Shown piece by piece: positions 10,240-20,695 of a DNA stretch of 50,851 bases (position 1 is the first letter of the stretch; each line of letters opens with the position of its first letter). The notes below the pieces were generated by a model. That model was not told the DNA's origin. It saw nothing but the letters and a program-made list of their open reading frames with translations, and made no database searches. The translations under genes were made by a program, and so were the position numbers. Source of the stretch: Nemertoderma westbladi (Eukaryota > Xenacoelomorpha > Nemertodermatida > Nemertodermatidae); the NCBI GenBank assembly GCA_032718475.1, contig JAUCBJ010005619.1, positions 1-50,851 of the forward strand. Direction: 5' to 3'.

Positions 10240-10829
10240 GCAGAAGGAGGTGAATTTAATCACCTACCTATGATTTTATTAGTTCAATCAAGACCATAAG
10301 TGATGTTTCTTTGTGAAGAAGCTTCTTCTTTAATATTTTTCATAGATAATTAAATAACATATGACTTAAACAAATATGATTTATATCAAATCCATATTTA
10401 TTATATAATTTTTTTTTCAAAATGAATCAATGAATCATTATATGTTTTAGAACATTATTATTTTTTATTTCTATTGTTCTCATCCACTATTTATACTTAT
10501 ATATTTTATTTATTTTAATTATGTTTCATTGATTATTGAATTATTGTCATTCTGTCATTATGTCATTCAATTATTGATTGCACTTTTTCCTACAAATACC
10601 GGATACAAATAAAACAAAGGCAATTTATTTTCTAAAAAAGGCTGATTTTTACTTATTAAATTTTTTTAATTTTTACTTATTTTCGTTGCAAATAAATAAC
10701 ATATCCCGGCATAGGCATAGAGTACAATTAAATTATTAGTTTGTTGTACTGTATAATTAGAATTGCATTGAGTTATATACTAGTACCTCGTACTGTAGTA
10801 CTGTACATACTGTATATTTTGTGTTTTAG
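10240..10829. other. AT-rich upstream region of the SDR exon
   Basis: Very AT-rich after the sharp composition drop at about 10225. It has no recognisable gene. The last bases before 10830 are a plausible polypyrimidine/AG acceptor (TTTTGTGTTTTAG). Confidence 0.5.
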
Positions 10830-11021
10830 TGTCTGCACCTCGGTTGTTAGATGGCCGCGTCGCCGTGGTTACAGGGGCGTCTAGTGGAATTGGAGAAGCT
10901 ATTGCTTGGCAACTCTGTATGGCTGGCGCAAAGGTTGCTATGGCAGCGAGGCGGGTAAACAAACTGCAAGTTCTTCAGGAACGGTGCGAGAAAATTGGGG
11001 GTGTTGCTATAGCAGTAAAAT
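10830..11021 (+). CDS. Short-chain dehydrogenase/reductase, N-terminal exon
   Basis: The frame encodes the start of a classical SDR: RVAVVTGASSGIGEAIA (the TGxxxGxG NADP(H)-binding glycine motif), then a beta-2 strand AKVAMAARRVNKL, whose Arg-Arg suggests NADP preference, and a helix to AIAVKC. The exon opens after an AG acceptor with TG, so the initiating ATG could be split (A in an unseen upstream exon) or lie further upstream. A donor is likely at T|GTAAAC (11021/11022); the frame stops soon after. The closest style is the YdfG/DHRS11-like NADP-dependent oxidoreductases. Two further exons are found at 12333 and 13126, but the exon that should carry the NNAG motif is not seen between them. 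Confidence 0.8.
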
Positions 11022-11064
11022 GTAAACTAAAACTAAAACAATACAACTCTTAGTAAGTATGAAT

Positions 11065-11166
11065 AGGGCTGGGCCTAAGTTGGTGAACCGGTGGAGCTTT
11101 CGAGCTAAATGGTGTAGTGATTTGTTTCTAAATGGGAGGTTCCATGTTCAATCCCTGCAGAGTAAG
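11065..11166 (+). other. tRNA-like remnant (SINE head?)
   Basis: TGGTGTAGTGA (A-box-like, about 11102) and ATGTTCAATCCCTG (B-box-like, about 11143) occur at a tRNA-like spacing. The acceptor stem is not clear, so this is more likely a decayed SINE head than a tRNA gene. Confidence 0.35.
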
Positions 11167-11220
11167 TTGCATTTTCGCAACATTATCAATATTGAATGAG
11201 AGAATCATTTAGACTCATTA

Positions 11221-11780
11221 AGCCAAGGAATGCCTGTTCACCACAATGGGTGATCTTCCACAGTTAAACCCTTCCACTCTGCTTCCTAAAGGAATGCTGG
11301 TTCTCCACCATGGTTGACCATAACACAGTAAACCCTTCCATATTGTTTCCTAAATGAATGCCTGTTCATGTTCACCACCATGGGTGATCTTCCACAATAA
11401 ACCCTTCCACTCTGTTTCCTAAAGGAATCTCTGTTCACCACCGTGTGTGATCTTCCACAGTAAACCCTTCCACTCTGTTTCCTAAAGGAATACCTGATCA
11501 CCACCATAGGTGATCTTCCACAGTAAACCCTTACACTATGCTTCCTAAAGGAATGCCTGTTCATCACCATTGGTGATCTTCCATAGTAAACCCTTCCACT
11601 CCGTTTCCTAAAGGAATGCCTGTTCACCACCAGGGGTGATCTTCCACAGTAAACCCTTCCACTCTGTTTCCTAAAGGAATGCCTGTTCACCACCATGGGT
11701 GATCTTCCACAGTAAACCCTTCCATTCTGTTTCCTAAAGGAATGCATGTTCACCACCATGGGTGATCTTCCACAGTAAAT
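11221..11780. repeat. 63-bp minisatellite, about nine copies
   Basis: Unit GGAATGCCTGTTCACCACCA...TTTCCTAAA of 63 bp, with the recurring phrase TGATCTTCCACAGTAAACCC. Because 63 is a multiple of three, a 172-codon minus-strand frame stays open through the array as a 21-residue repeat (11286-11804). It has no other gene hallmarks and is best read as a by-product. The array lies between SDR exons, in the place of the missing exon. Confidence 0.85.
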
Positions 11781-12332
11781 TTCATGTGACTGCATACGTA
11801 CCAAAAGTTTGGTTTTACTTCACCAAGGATTGACGGACTTATTTCCGTTTTCATCAAAAGACTGACACTACCGGTACCGACAGACAGACTGTCTGAATTT
11901 TTACCAAACTTGTCATTCATACTAACCTTTTGACGGAATACATACGTACCAGTTTTGGTTTAATTTCATCAAGGAATGAACTAGCTACTGTACATGCGAT
12001 CAAAAATTAGACGGAGGGCAAACGACGACGACGGACAACTCGCTAATGGTAGGCCTAACGCTATGCTCAGGCTGCGCTCACTTCATGGCTCGCCCCACAA
12101 CTACTGAGTTCTGAATTTTTATAAGTTAGGCCTAATGATACTGACACTTAGGCCCTAGGCCCTATTCTATAATATTTTTATGTTATGTGTTAAAGGGCCA
12201 TACTCGAAAATATTTCTCACGTCTTGTTAGTATGACCACTGCATTCAGAGTACTGTATGGTGCTATACAGCATAGTAGTACTGTATAATAATTTATAATA
12301 ATGAACTGATTTATCGGCTGTATTTGTTTCAG

Positions 12333-12584
12333 GGTGTGTTAAATTGTGTAGCAGCTGTACTCCCATCCATGTTAGAGCGGGATAAAGGCCACATATTGAA
12401 CATTTCTTCAGATATTGGTAGAAAAGGTTTCCCTGGACTTTCGGTGTATTCGGGTACAAAGTTTTTTGTTGAAGGCTTCAGTCAAGGGTTGAGAGGCGAG
12501 TTGGTCGGTACTGGAGTCAGACTCACCAACATACAACCGGGGGATGTAAAAACTGAAATATATGATCATACTACAGATACACAG
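12333..12584 (+). CDS. Short-chain dehydrogenase/reductase, catalytic exon
   Basis: 84 codons in phase 0, bounded by TTTGTTTCAG|GG and ACACAG|GTGAGT, both strong splice sites. It carries the SDR catalytic core: GHILNISSDIG with the active-site Ser, SVYSGTKFF with the Tyr-x3-Lys pair, and RLTNIQPGDVKTE, the segment after beta-6 that binds the nicotinamide. It follows on from a helix that in family members starts with the catalytic Asn (N-V-K) in the preceding exon, which is missing here. Intact, without stops. Confidence 0.9.
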
Positions 12585-13125
12585 GTGAGTTTCTTACCGG
12601 GGTACGTTAGGCGTTTGGGTGTAGAGTGTAAAAAATTTATGGCTTTTTTATAAATAAATTACTGCGACAAGATGGGATGGTGCGGTATGAAGACATTGTT
12701 CACCGTTAATATAAAATTGATCCAAACTTGAGTAACAAATCCCCCCCCCCACCCCCCTCTTACAACTTAAGCATTTGCCCAGGGGCCCAGGCTCCACTAG
12801 CCCCGCTATTGCCTGTGCTTTTGCATATTATATAAATATATACAGTATTTATCCTTATACTGTATGTGCAATCTATTAGTTGTGAGAGAAAGAAATAAAT
12901 TGAATTGAAAACTGGGTAAAATTGGAGTGTAAACTCTACGCCGACAACCGAGAATCACTGCCGATAACAATAAATATGCCACTGTGATACAGGAATGTAA
13001 CTGAATTGTTCAATGCCAGTAGGCCTAACGATAAGACTGGTAAGACCAGTTACAACATATACTGGAATTTTTATTCTATCAAATAACTTCCGAGATTTTA
13101 AGTTATTTTCTCTTGGATTAAATAG

Positions 13126-13269
13126 GCGAGAGATAAATACGATGGTAGTTGTGCGGGTCACGAGATACTGATACCAAGTGATGTAGCTGAGGCGGCATTA
13201 TATGCACTAACGACGCCCTCTCGCGTCGGAGTTCACGAAATACTTATACAACCAAAGGATGCACCATAG
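13126..13269 (+). CDS. Short-chain dehydrogenase/reductase, C-terminal exon
   Basis: Starts after the acceptor TTAAATAG at 13125 in phase 0 and runs 47 codons to TAG at 13267-13269. Block IPSDVAEAALYALTTPSRV followed by VHEILIQPKDAP is the usual C-terminus of YdfG/DHRS11-like SDRs (PxDVAxAVxYxLxxPxxV, then xxIxIxP). It joins in frame to the exon ending at 12584. No poly(A) signal of the AATAAA type is seen close by; an ATTAAA occurs near 13553. Confidence 0.85.
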   Translation, partial: ARDKYDGSCAGHEILIPSDVAEAALYALTTPSRVGVHEILIQPKDAP

Positions 13270-15090
13270 CGACTTCAAGTGGCGTTACTCGTCATAGAAA
13301 TAATGGGACTATGGTAACATTTTGTAAATACTGTAGTTATCATTTGCTGGAGGACTATGTATGTAGTATATAGTATTATCTACTATATAAGTAATAGTTC
13401 TGAATTTTACTTTTATTGTAGGTTAATTAGACTATATTAATATATACAGTACTGTATAATAATTTTAGACTCCAATTGATCCCATTCGATGAAAGTTAAC
13501 ATGGATTCGGGTACAGAAATCTCTGTTAGATGCGATTTATTATTTGTTATAGATTAAATATTTATTCCGGTAAATAATGTTTATAGAGGGGACTTTCGAC
13601 GCGTTCAAAATTCATCCACGCAGTATTAAAAGCGAACTATTTTTCGGAAAAATTCTTGAAAAAGGTTACTTTAACCGAATTTGTTAAAGCTTTTGCGACT
13701 AAAATTCACATGTTACTAGCAATTCGCTGTTCTACTCCGAATCAATAGAAAGTAACAAGTATTTCGACAGATTTCCCCAGAACTAACCAACCATACTCCC
13801 TGAAGTATTCGGTAACCGTAGTTAAAGTTATGAACGGCCAATAGAAATTATCTTTGAACAGCCAATCGAGCTGTTTTTCATTTTCCCAGCTCACGGCCAG
13901 CTCTAGTAAACAATGCGGTATCCTAAGCATTTGATTGGAAGTTGCTAAGTAGATCGCCATGATTCGTGGTTCCAAGAATTCTTTACATTCGATTGCTGGG
14001 CGTGTTTAATGCCGCTGTGTGACATTTTCTTAGTTCAGTATTCATCTTTAGCAGCTAGCTAGAGGGCGTGATTTTGCCTTTTAACATCATATGGCTTAGA
14101 ATACTGAGTATTATAGTAAATAACCGTATGTTGCACATTGTAACGCACAGCTGATATATACTCAAATAACTGAATTGCACTGATTTATTGCTGTAACTGT
14201 TAATTGTTGTTGTTTTTGATGGATAACTATTGTATATTTGGTAATGATATGGAGATGCTGCAACATTAATACCTCAACTTCCAACTTGTTTATATTTATA
14301 TTTAATGGGGTAAGCTTTGGGGTGGTAAATTAGCAGTCTCGGTTCACAATCCATTGGAATGTATGAGAACATACTGTATGCTATCATATAGCCTCAACGT
14401 GTGTGAGCCTGTCTACTCCTTATTCATGAACAAATTGCCTGAAGTCCGTCTTCAAAGTGTATTTCAGTTGGGTCCATAATACCACACCCCTAAAAGGTGT
14501 GACAAACTATGATTCTTATTAATTTAATTCAATTAATTCAATTCAATTCAATTCAATTAATTAACTTTAATACATATAATTTTTTGTTATCTAGAACACA
14601 ACACCTAAAACGGAAATGTTAAAACTTACCCCTTAAGTGAACCTAATTGTTAGGAATTATACAGCGAGAATTAATCGAATGATACATAACCAGCCCAATT
14701 CTAGTAAGCCGATATATTTCAGGCTCCCTAACGGGTCGTACGCTGCACTAGCTGATTTATATCGGGTGTTAACTCGTTTGGCAGACTTAAGCGAGATTTC
14801 TGTGATAATAAAATTTGACGGTCTAAAAGCACGAACAGAATTTCTGGATAATTTGTGGAAATAAGGTCTTATTTAAACAAATTTTCTGGAAATTAGGGAA
14901 AATTTTAAATTAATCAAATTACGTATCAGATAGTCTATACAAATCGGTTGCAGGCCTACTCTGTTTGTGAAAATTATAACAGTTAGCACATTATAGGTAG
15001 TTCCGTGCCCAGGTCACTGTTCTGATCATATTGTCAATATAGGTGGGGTGAAGACCAATACTAGTGACATATAAAATAAAATAATTAAGT
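13270..15090. other. Intergenic stretch, no confident gene
   Basis: It contains an (AATTC)n microsatellite at about 14527-14562. A 75-codon plus-strand frame at 14637-14864 starts with GTG, contains YFRLPNGSYAALADLYRVL, and resembles no family I know. The minus frame at 13742-13975 overlaps CCAAT-like words (GATTGGC, TATTGGCC) and has no domain. Confidence 0.4.
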
Positions 15091-15094
15091 TTGT

Positions 15095-15136
15095 TGCGAT
15101 ATTTCGGCCAACAGGCTATTATTCAAGCAACTAGAT
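15095..15136 (-). ncRNA. Decayed hammerhead-ribozyme-like motif of a Penelope-like element
   Basis: On the minus strand a GCC-TGTT-GGC stem-loop is followed by CGAAATATCGCAAC, the 3' half of a hammerhead core (stem II then GAAA). The first core strand, CTGATGA in active ribozymes, reads TTGAATAA here. It lies 150 bp downstream, in the same orientation, of a Penelope-type endonuclease relic, which is where such elements carry hammerheads. It is probably inactive. Confidence 0.45.
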
Positions 15137-15285
15137 TGTACTAACACACTACTAAAACTATACGCACTACTTCCTATGAACTACTGCTACTGCTATACTG
15201 ATTATTGCACCAATTGGTATACTGTAGGTATTCAGGTGGCACGGCCTATTATTAACACAAATTTAAAAGCACAATAATTATTTAT

Positions 15286-15650
15286 TTACCAACCTGTGTC
15301 GAACTCGTCCTTGTACTGAATATTCATGGAGGGACTTTCGCGAATAATTAGCGTTTTCTCAGTTAACTTACGGTGTACCCAGTCTTTACAATGTTTACGG
15401 ATGCGGATTTTAAAGGGGTGAGGGGTGTTGGTGTCGTGTGGGTGCTTATCTTTGAAATGTTGACCTACTGTGCTGTTCTTGAATTTATTTTTATTACGTA
15501 TGGAGTTGCGGTGTTTTGCTATTCGTTCTCTCACTGCGGTCCTACCGTCTCACCAATATAATCTTCTTTACATTTATTGCATTCTATGTGGTAAACTACG
15601 TTTTTGGCTGTACATGTCTTGATGCCGTGATGGACTGCAGTTCTAGAATT
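15286..15650 (-). pseudogene. Penelope-like retroelement GIY-YIG endonuclease C-terminus
   Basis: Minus-strand frames give NVVYHIECNKCKEDYIGET followed, after a one-base deletion, by RTAVRERIAKHRNS, then a basic tail ending near a SPSMNIQYKDEFD block. The order VVYxIxCxxCxxxYIGETxRxxRERxxxHR is the GIY-YIG nuclease that closes Penelope-like element proteins, with its upstream CxxC knuckle. The RT part is missing, so this is a 5'-truncated dead copy. The deletion sits at about 15545, between GET and RTAV. Confidence 0.8.
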
Positions 15651-15686
15651 GAGAAGCTATAGTAATTGTTCCAGTAGTTGAAGAAG

Positions 15687-15692
15687 TATCTT
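15687..15692. repeat. Target-site duplication TATCTT, left copy
   Basis: TATCTT directly precedes the AG-starting left terminal repeat; the identical hexamer directly follows the right terminal repeat at 26990-26995. Confidence 0.75.
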
Positions 15693-16280
15693 AGTAGTAT
15701 AGGCTTTGGCGGCTCGGCGACAGTTGGACCCCACTGACTGGCGCCAGACTGTCTGGGTGACACCGAATGTCACCCTATGGGTGTCATTGGGTGTCATTGG
15801 CGCCAGACTGTCTGGGTGAAACCTCCTAATTAGGCTAATTAGACCCTAATTGACAGGTGTCATCAATGAATTACTACAATTAAACCCTAATAGGTGTCTT
15901 GCAACTCCTAATTAGGGTTTAATTGATTATCCTAATTAATCAATCCGATACGCAATGGTGTCAGTGAGGTCCAACGGTCGCCTAGAGGCCCAAGAGGGTG
16001 TCATAAGTGACACCACGGCTCTTTTATTTATTAATACTTAATTATTTGTATTTAATTTTACTTTATTTGTATTTAATTTTACTTTATTTGTATTTAATTT
16101 GAAATTAATTATTTATTTGTACTTTATTTTAAATTAATTAATTGTATTACTTTTACTTTATACATTGATTTCTATTTTTAGAATTATCAATAATTAGTTT
16201 TTATATTACTTACCATTGCTAAATGACATCACTATGACATAATGTCTATATTTAGATCGATGGTTTATAGATCCCATACC
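15693..16280 (+). repeat. Left terminal inverted repeat of the Polinton-like element
   Basis: Begins AGTAGTATAGGC, followed by GGCTCGGCGACAGTTGG, a CTAATTAGG-rich block and three to four copies of TTTGTATTTAATTTTACTT (16045-16100). It ends near CATTGCTAAATGACAT...CTATATTTAG. It carries an extra insertion of about 45 bp (a repeated GGCGCCAGACTGTCTGGGTG phrase at 15739 and 15799) compared with the right copy. Confidence 0.85.
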
Positions 16281-16399
16281 GTTAACTTTATAATCTTTCC
16301 TCTCGCGACCCCCTTTGTCTTCGTTATTCAATGGCGCCACTCTGGCTACCATTGAATAACATTGGGCAAACATTATCTCGCCTCGTATGACGTCATAAA

Positions 16400-16520
16400 A
16401 GCTGCTCTCTGATTGGTTTAATTATACATTCTTTTATCACTCCTATCCCACGATTGGCTATCCCATTCTATCCCCACTATAATAGCCACCCGTTCACTGC
16501 ATTCCCATTCATTATCTTAT
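16400..16520 (+). promoter_or_regulatory. Promoter module A (CCAAT and TATA) of the Polinton-like element
   Basis: TGATTGG and CGATTGGC (CCAAT boxes in reverse) precede CACTATAATAGCC (TATA-like, about 16476) and a CATTCCCATTCATT start-site region. The about 56-bp stretch from 16462 to 16518 is repeated with roughly 90% identity by eye on the minus strand at 21852-21796, there upstream of a gene. A conserved module in front of two different reading frames points to a real promoter. Confidence 0.55.
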
Positions 16521-16604
16521 TGTTTTCCTGAAAAGTTTTAGTTATTTTCTTAAAAGTATTTATTTATTTTTATTTCCTAAACGAGTTACCGGTACACATT
16601 TCTG

Positions 16605-16682
16605 ATGGCACATTCAGAAATCAGCTATTCAAACAACGATTTGGTTTTTATTTACAACCCTAATTGTTCTACTGTATTATAA
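16605..16682 (+). CDS. Small ORF behind promoter module A
   Basis: ATG at 16605, 127 bp after the TATA-like box (140 bp in module B), opens a 25-codon frame (MAHSEISYSNNDLVFIYNPN...) ending in TAA. No family is recognised. It could be the 5' stump of a lost gene of the element rather than a functional peptide. Confidence 0.25.
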   Translation: MAHSEISYSNNDLVFIYNPNCSTVL

Positions 16683-17124
16683 TTTATGTTTTATAATAAC
16701 AAGCTATATCCGGTTAATCTGTATTAATTTTCTTTGTACTGAGGTTATCGAGGGCGCTGTTTCCAATGGCCCTATTCTCAAAACGATCTAACCTACTGTA
16801 TAATTAATTACTTAAGACTGCGAGGTATGCGTAATTAACAAATCTCGTTTACCAGTTTTCCTTAAAAACTATGAAGCCATATTGCTTAAGAGTTCTGCTG
16901 GGCGAGCCATGAGGCAAGATGTTGAGACTTATTAAGATATATTATTACTTAATTTGACCCCCCAATCGGCATCTACTACGGCATAGGCTATATCTTTTGC
17001 AGAGTCACAGAGTAGTCTGAAGTTCCCCAGTCTACCGCTAGAGGGTGAAATATCTCAAAGTGAAAACCATATAGTAGCCATGAATTTGTTACTAGGCAAT
17101 AATACTGCATTTTGCAAAGTTAGG

Positions 17125-17228
17125 CCTATTGCTGACCGAACGAAAATTGCCCTGGTTCATGCGGGGATCGAACTCATGACATACGGGAGATGTGAATTCA
17201 ATGCAACCACTACACCAAGGTGGAACAG
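17125..17228 (-). mobile_element. tRNA-derived SINE, copy 3 (short)
   Basis: The reverse complement reads TTCCACCTTGGTGTAGTGG (A box) ... GAGTTCGATCCCCGC (B box) ... GGGCAATTTTCGTTCGG, matching the SINEs at 32381 and 35950. Only the tRNA-related head and a few following bases are kept. Confidence 0.8.
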
Positions 17229-17286
17229 TAACCTTCGAATTTGTTCGTTGCCGTTCGAATTTGTAAGACTCTCATTTAAGACCTGA

Positions 17287-17510
17287 CACAGACTATGCCT
17301 CACTGAGGCACTGAGGCACAGACTATGCCTCACTGAGGCGCAGACCATGCCTCACTGAGGCACAGAATATGCATCACTGAGGCATAGACTATGCCTCACT
17401 GAGGCATAGACTATGCCTCACTGAGGCATAGACTATGCCTCACTGTGGCACAGACTATGCATCACTGAGGCACTGAGGCACAGACTATGCCTCACTGAGG
17501 CACAGACTGC
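17287..17510. repeat. 22-bp tandem repeat (TGAGGCACAGACTATGCCTCAC)
   Basis: About ten copies, some with GAGGCACTGAGGCA expansions. The unit is itself an imperfect palindrome (TGAGGCA...TGCCTCA). A second short array of the same unit lies at 20297-20365. Confidence 0.85.
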
Positions 17511-18489
17511 CCGGGTTGAGAATCTTATCATATTAGTAAAGTACTACCTAATGGCAAGGTACTGGCATGATAATTTTACTAAATTTTTACAATTACCACA
17601 TTTTGCATTATTTGTTAAGGAATTAAAAAATACTTGCCAAGTACAGTATAGATTTTAAGAAATATTTGGGTGGGCACTTATCATGCAATGCACTTAACAA
17701 ATTCTTAACAAATTGTGTATACCTAGAACATACTTTCGGTGACTTTATAACTTGACAAAAATTTAATAAGAACTTTAGTGGTGCTTGACAGCATTGCAAT
17801 AAAAATCAGTCACATGATTCATCGCCAATAAATGACTCATTCAGTCATTTTGTGGTCAGTAGGCCTACTGCAGAGTTGCGTTTATTGTGTTTTCTTTATT
17901 TACGTTTAATTGTTTAATGAGTTTTGCTTACTTTAATAAATAGTGTATAACGTTTTGTTACTTTAATTTATACTGGTAGTTTTATTGCTGTTTGTTTACT
18001 TCAATTCAATTGTTTATTGTATTTTGTACTCTTTAATTCCGTAATTCTTTATAGAGTTTTGTAATCTTTAATTGTTTAGTGCCTTTTGTGTACTTGTTTT
18101 GTTTATTGTTTATTTGTTTTGTTTGTACTGTCTATATCGTTAATGAAATATTTATGGTTTGCCTAATTGTCTGATTGTTGCTAATTGACAATTTAATTGA
18201 ATTAATGCCTCATTGATACAATTAAAATTCAAATTATTGAATGTTTGTGAAATTTGATTAATAACAATTGAATTTGGAAGAATTGGAATTTAAAAAAGGC
18301 CTCATAAACCAAAGACATAAATTATAATGAACTCCGTCATGTTGTTGGGGATCTGACCTCTCTAGCATTTGGACCACGAAACGTGACAGTCGGAACCCAT
18401 AGTCAGAGCCAGCCTGAATTAAGTGGAGGGAGAAGCAGGACTTTGGTGTAATGTAGGAGTTCCAGGGGCATTCAATCCACAGACTGGAC

Positions 18490-18870
18490 TCAGACTCAGG
18501 CGTTGTTAGATATCGGGGTCGTAAACCTTGACGCGCGCATATGCGGGACGCCCCCCGATGAGGGTCCTAGAATCTGCGGAGGACGTTAAAACCGCACTAT
18601 ATGTGGAACCAGCGAGACAGAGGAGACCGGACTTTGCACCCTTCGTAGTCTCTTGCGATGGAGTTCTGGCACCGCAGGCCAACAAGCTCCTGAGGATCTT
18701 CGCTGATAGGTTACACCACAACTGGGACAGACCTTATAGCACCGTCATGGAGTGGGTTCGCCGCCGTGTGCAGTTCGCCATAGTTCGAGGGGCTTCTCAT
18801 TTCATCAGGGGGTCGAGGCTAAAGTGGCACAGTGGTCACGGACACGGACACGGTCACGGACACGTGACAC
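18490..18870 (+). pseudogene. Retrotransposon RT-protein C-terminal fragment
   Basis: The plus frame reads RPDFAPFVVSCDGVLAPQAN, then a helix and RPYSTVMEWVRRRVQFAIVRGASHFIRGSR. This block (xPFVVSxDGxxxxxAxxxLxxLA...W.RPYSxVxxxVxxRxxxAxxRAxxxxxRGSR) is a recurring C-terminal end of RT-containing mobile elements in marine genomes. Upstream, another frame gives VVNLDAR, so at least one frame change is present. A CGGACACGGACACGGTCACGG microrepeat follows at 18836-18865. Family is not resolved. Confidence 0.65.
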
Positions 18871-18923
18871 GGAGGATGGAGCTGAATTGCCGATCACTCC
18901 ACTCGTCTGACTCTGTAAACTGA

Positions 18924-20290
18924 ATCTGTAAACTATGTAATGTGTTGTGCTTTCTCTTATTTGTATCTGTGCTAGTCTTTTTGGAATTATAGTTACTATG
19001 TAGGTTCTTGTAAAACTCTCAGAGTATAATATTAATTGTAATTTCTGCTTTATATTATATAATTGGAAAAGCCGTTTAATTGTACTAAACGGGGGTCTGG
19101 GGTTTGGGGGCGGCAGCTCCCAATAAAAAATAATAAAATGAAGATAAAAAGTAGGCCTACTTAACAAAAATTTTCCCTGATTTTTTATTCTGTTTTTTTT
19201 TCCAGACATTTTCCCAAGGAAACCGTCTTTTCTCACAGACACCGGGTAGTACCGGTAACGAAATTGTAAAAAAAATTCCCTAAAATTCAACTGGACCACC
19301 ACAATGAACCGCTAGTTATCCTGCATCTAATCTCAATAATAACCTTATATCTATATTGTAACGATACCAGTACTATGGTAGCCCTAGCACTTCATTATTT
19401 GGAATTTCTTGTATTAATGATTTTGAACATGTCTAAAATCATTTTTAATGTTTCTGTGTATGTATTTCTAATTTTAATTTATTCATTGAACCACTATTTT
19501 CATTGGGAAAAGTTAGCCCTAATGTTCAAAATACAATTGCTGCAATCCATATAGTTATAATATAATATGATGATGTTATTGGTAACTTTATATGATGGGT
19601 GATAAATTTTCTATTTTATTTCGTGCTCAAGTCGTAATCTACTGTAGCGCTTGGTAAGATTACAAATTTAAATTAAATAGTTTTATTGCATAAACAGAAA
19701 TGAGGAATACCATTTTTGAACTTTTTGGATAAATTTTTCCGACGTAACTGTGTTTTAGTGTAGACCTACAGTATTTACGCGTTTAGATCTGATGTGTATA
19801 TATATCTATGTAACGTAGAGTAATAATATGTTTGTTGATATGTTGTTTATATTAAAAACATTAAGAGTCTCTGTATTAATTTGTTTACATATGTCATGGG
19901 GGGGGGGGGGGGGGGGGGTGTGCAACTAAGAGTATCAAACCAAACACATTTGCATACATCACTCACTATGATGTTCCATGTGTTGTTTCTCTTGTCTGAT
20001 GGGGTCATCATTTACTTTCATTCGAAAGCTAACCGCCAATCTTCCTACAACATTTATTTTTCAAAAATAGTTATTACTTAAAAAAATTAGCGACGCAGGT
20101 TCGAACTAGTGCCAGGAATATATAAATTGCAGATATATGCTAGATTTGTAATGCGCATGTTATTAGTTCATTACACTTGCAAAGTGCTTGCATATATCAT
20201 CGGTTACATATAAAGCACGTTTATATATCCTGTAATACTTGTCAGTCACATAGCAACAACTTAATAAACATTATAAACTTGCAATGAAAT
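18924..20290. other. Non-coding stretch inside the Polinton-like unit
   Basis: AT-rich with a G19 run at about 19899-19917. Frames here (for example 18805-19302 minus) show no domain and overlap the retrotransposon relic antisense. Confidence 0.4.
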
Positions 20291-20296
20291 TTTTTG

Positions 20297-20365
20297 CACT
20301 GAGGCACAGACTATGCGTTACTGAGGCACAGACTATGCCTCATTGAGGCACAGACTATGCCTCTT
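20297..20365. repeat. Second array of the 22-bp TGAGGCACAGACTATGCCTCA repeat
   Basis: Three copies of the unit that forms the larger array at 17287-17510, in the same orientation. Confidence 0.8.
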
Positions 20366-20695
20366 GGGAGTTAATGTGCTGTATTATGAGTAAAGGTCAA
20401 GAGATTAGACTTCAGGTTGCCTCTATTGGTTCACTCTTCCTAACTTTATAAATTTTCTCAACCCTTATTTAAAGTGTTAAAAATTATGACTTAGTCGACT
20501 AATTTTCCAAAATTTTATTTATTTTTATTATTTTTATTTATTTATTATTTATTTTATAAAAACGTATAATTTCTTGAATAAATAAAGTAAGTGGGTATAT
20601 TGTAGGGTAAATACATTTATAATACTAATATAATTATTATGGATAAATAGTCCTAATACTAATATAATTGTTGTTGATAAATAGCCCTAATACTA

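Noticed and set aside
11286-11804. 172-codon minus-strand protein gene
   Set aside because: An open frame forced by a 63-bp tandem repeat, with no start context and no non-repeat coding part.
17287-17510. CRISPR array (palindromic repeats)
   Set aside because: No unique spacers between units; a eukaryotic minisatellite.
18805-19302. 165-codon minus frame
   Set aside because: Antisense to the retrotransposon relic and to low-complexity DNA; no domain.
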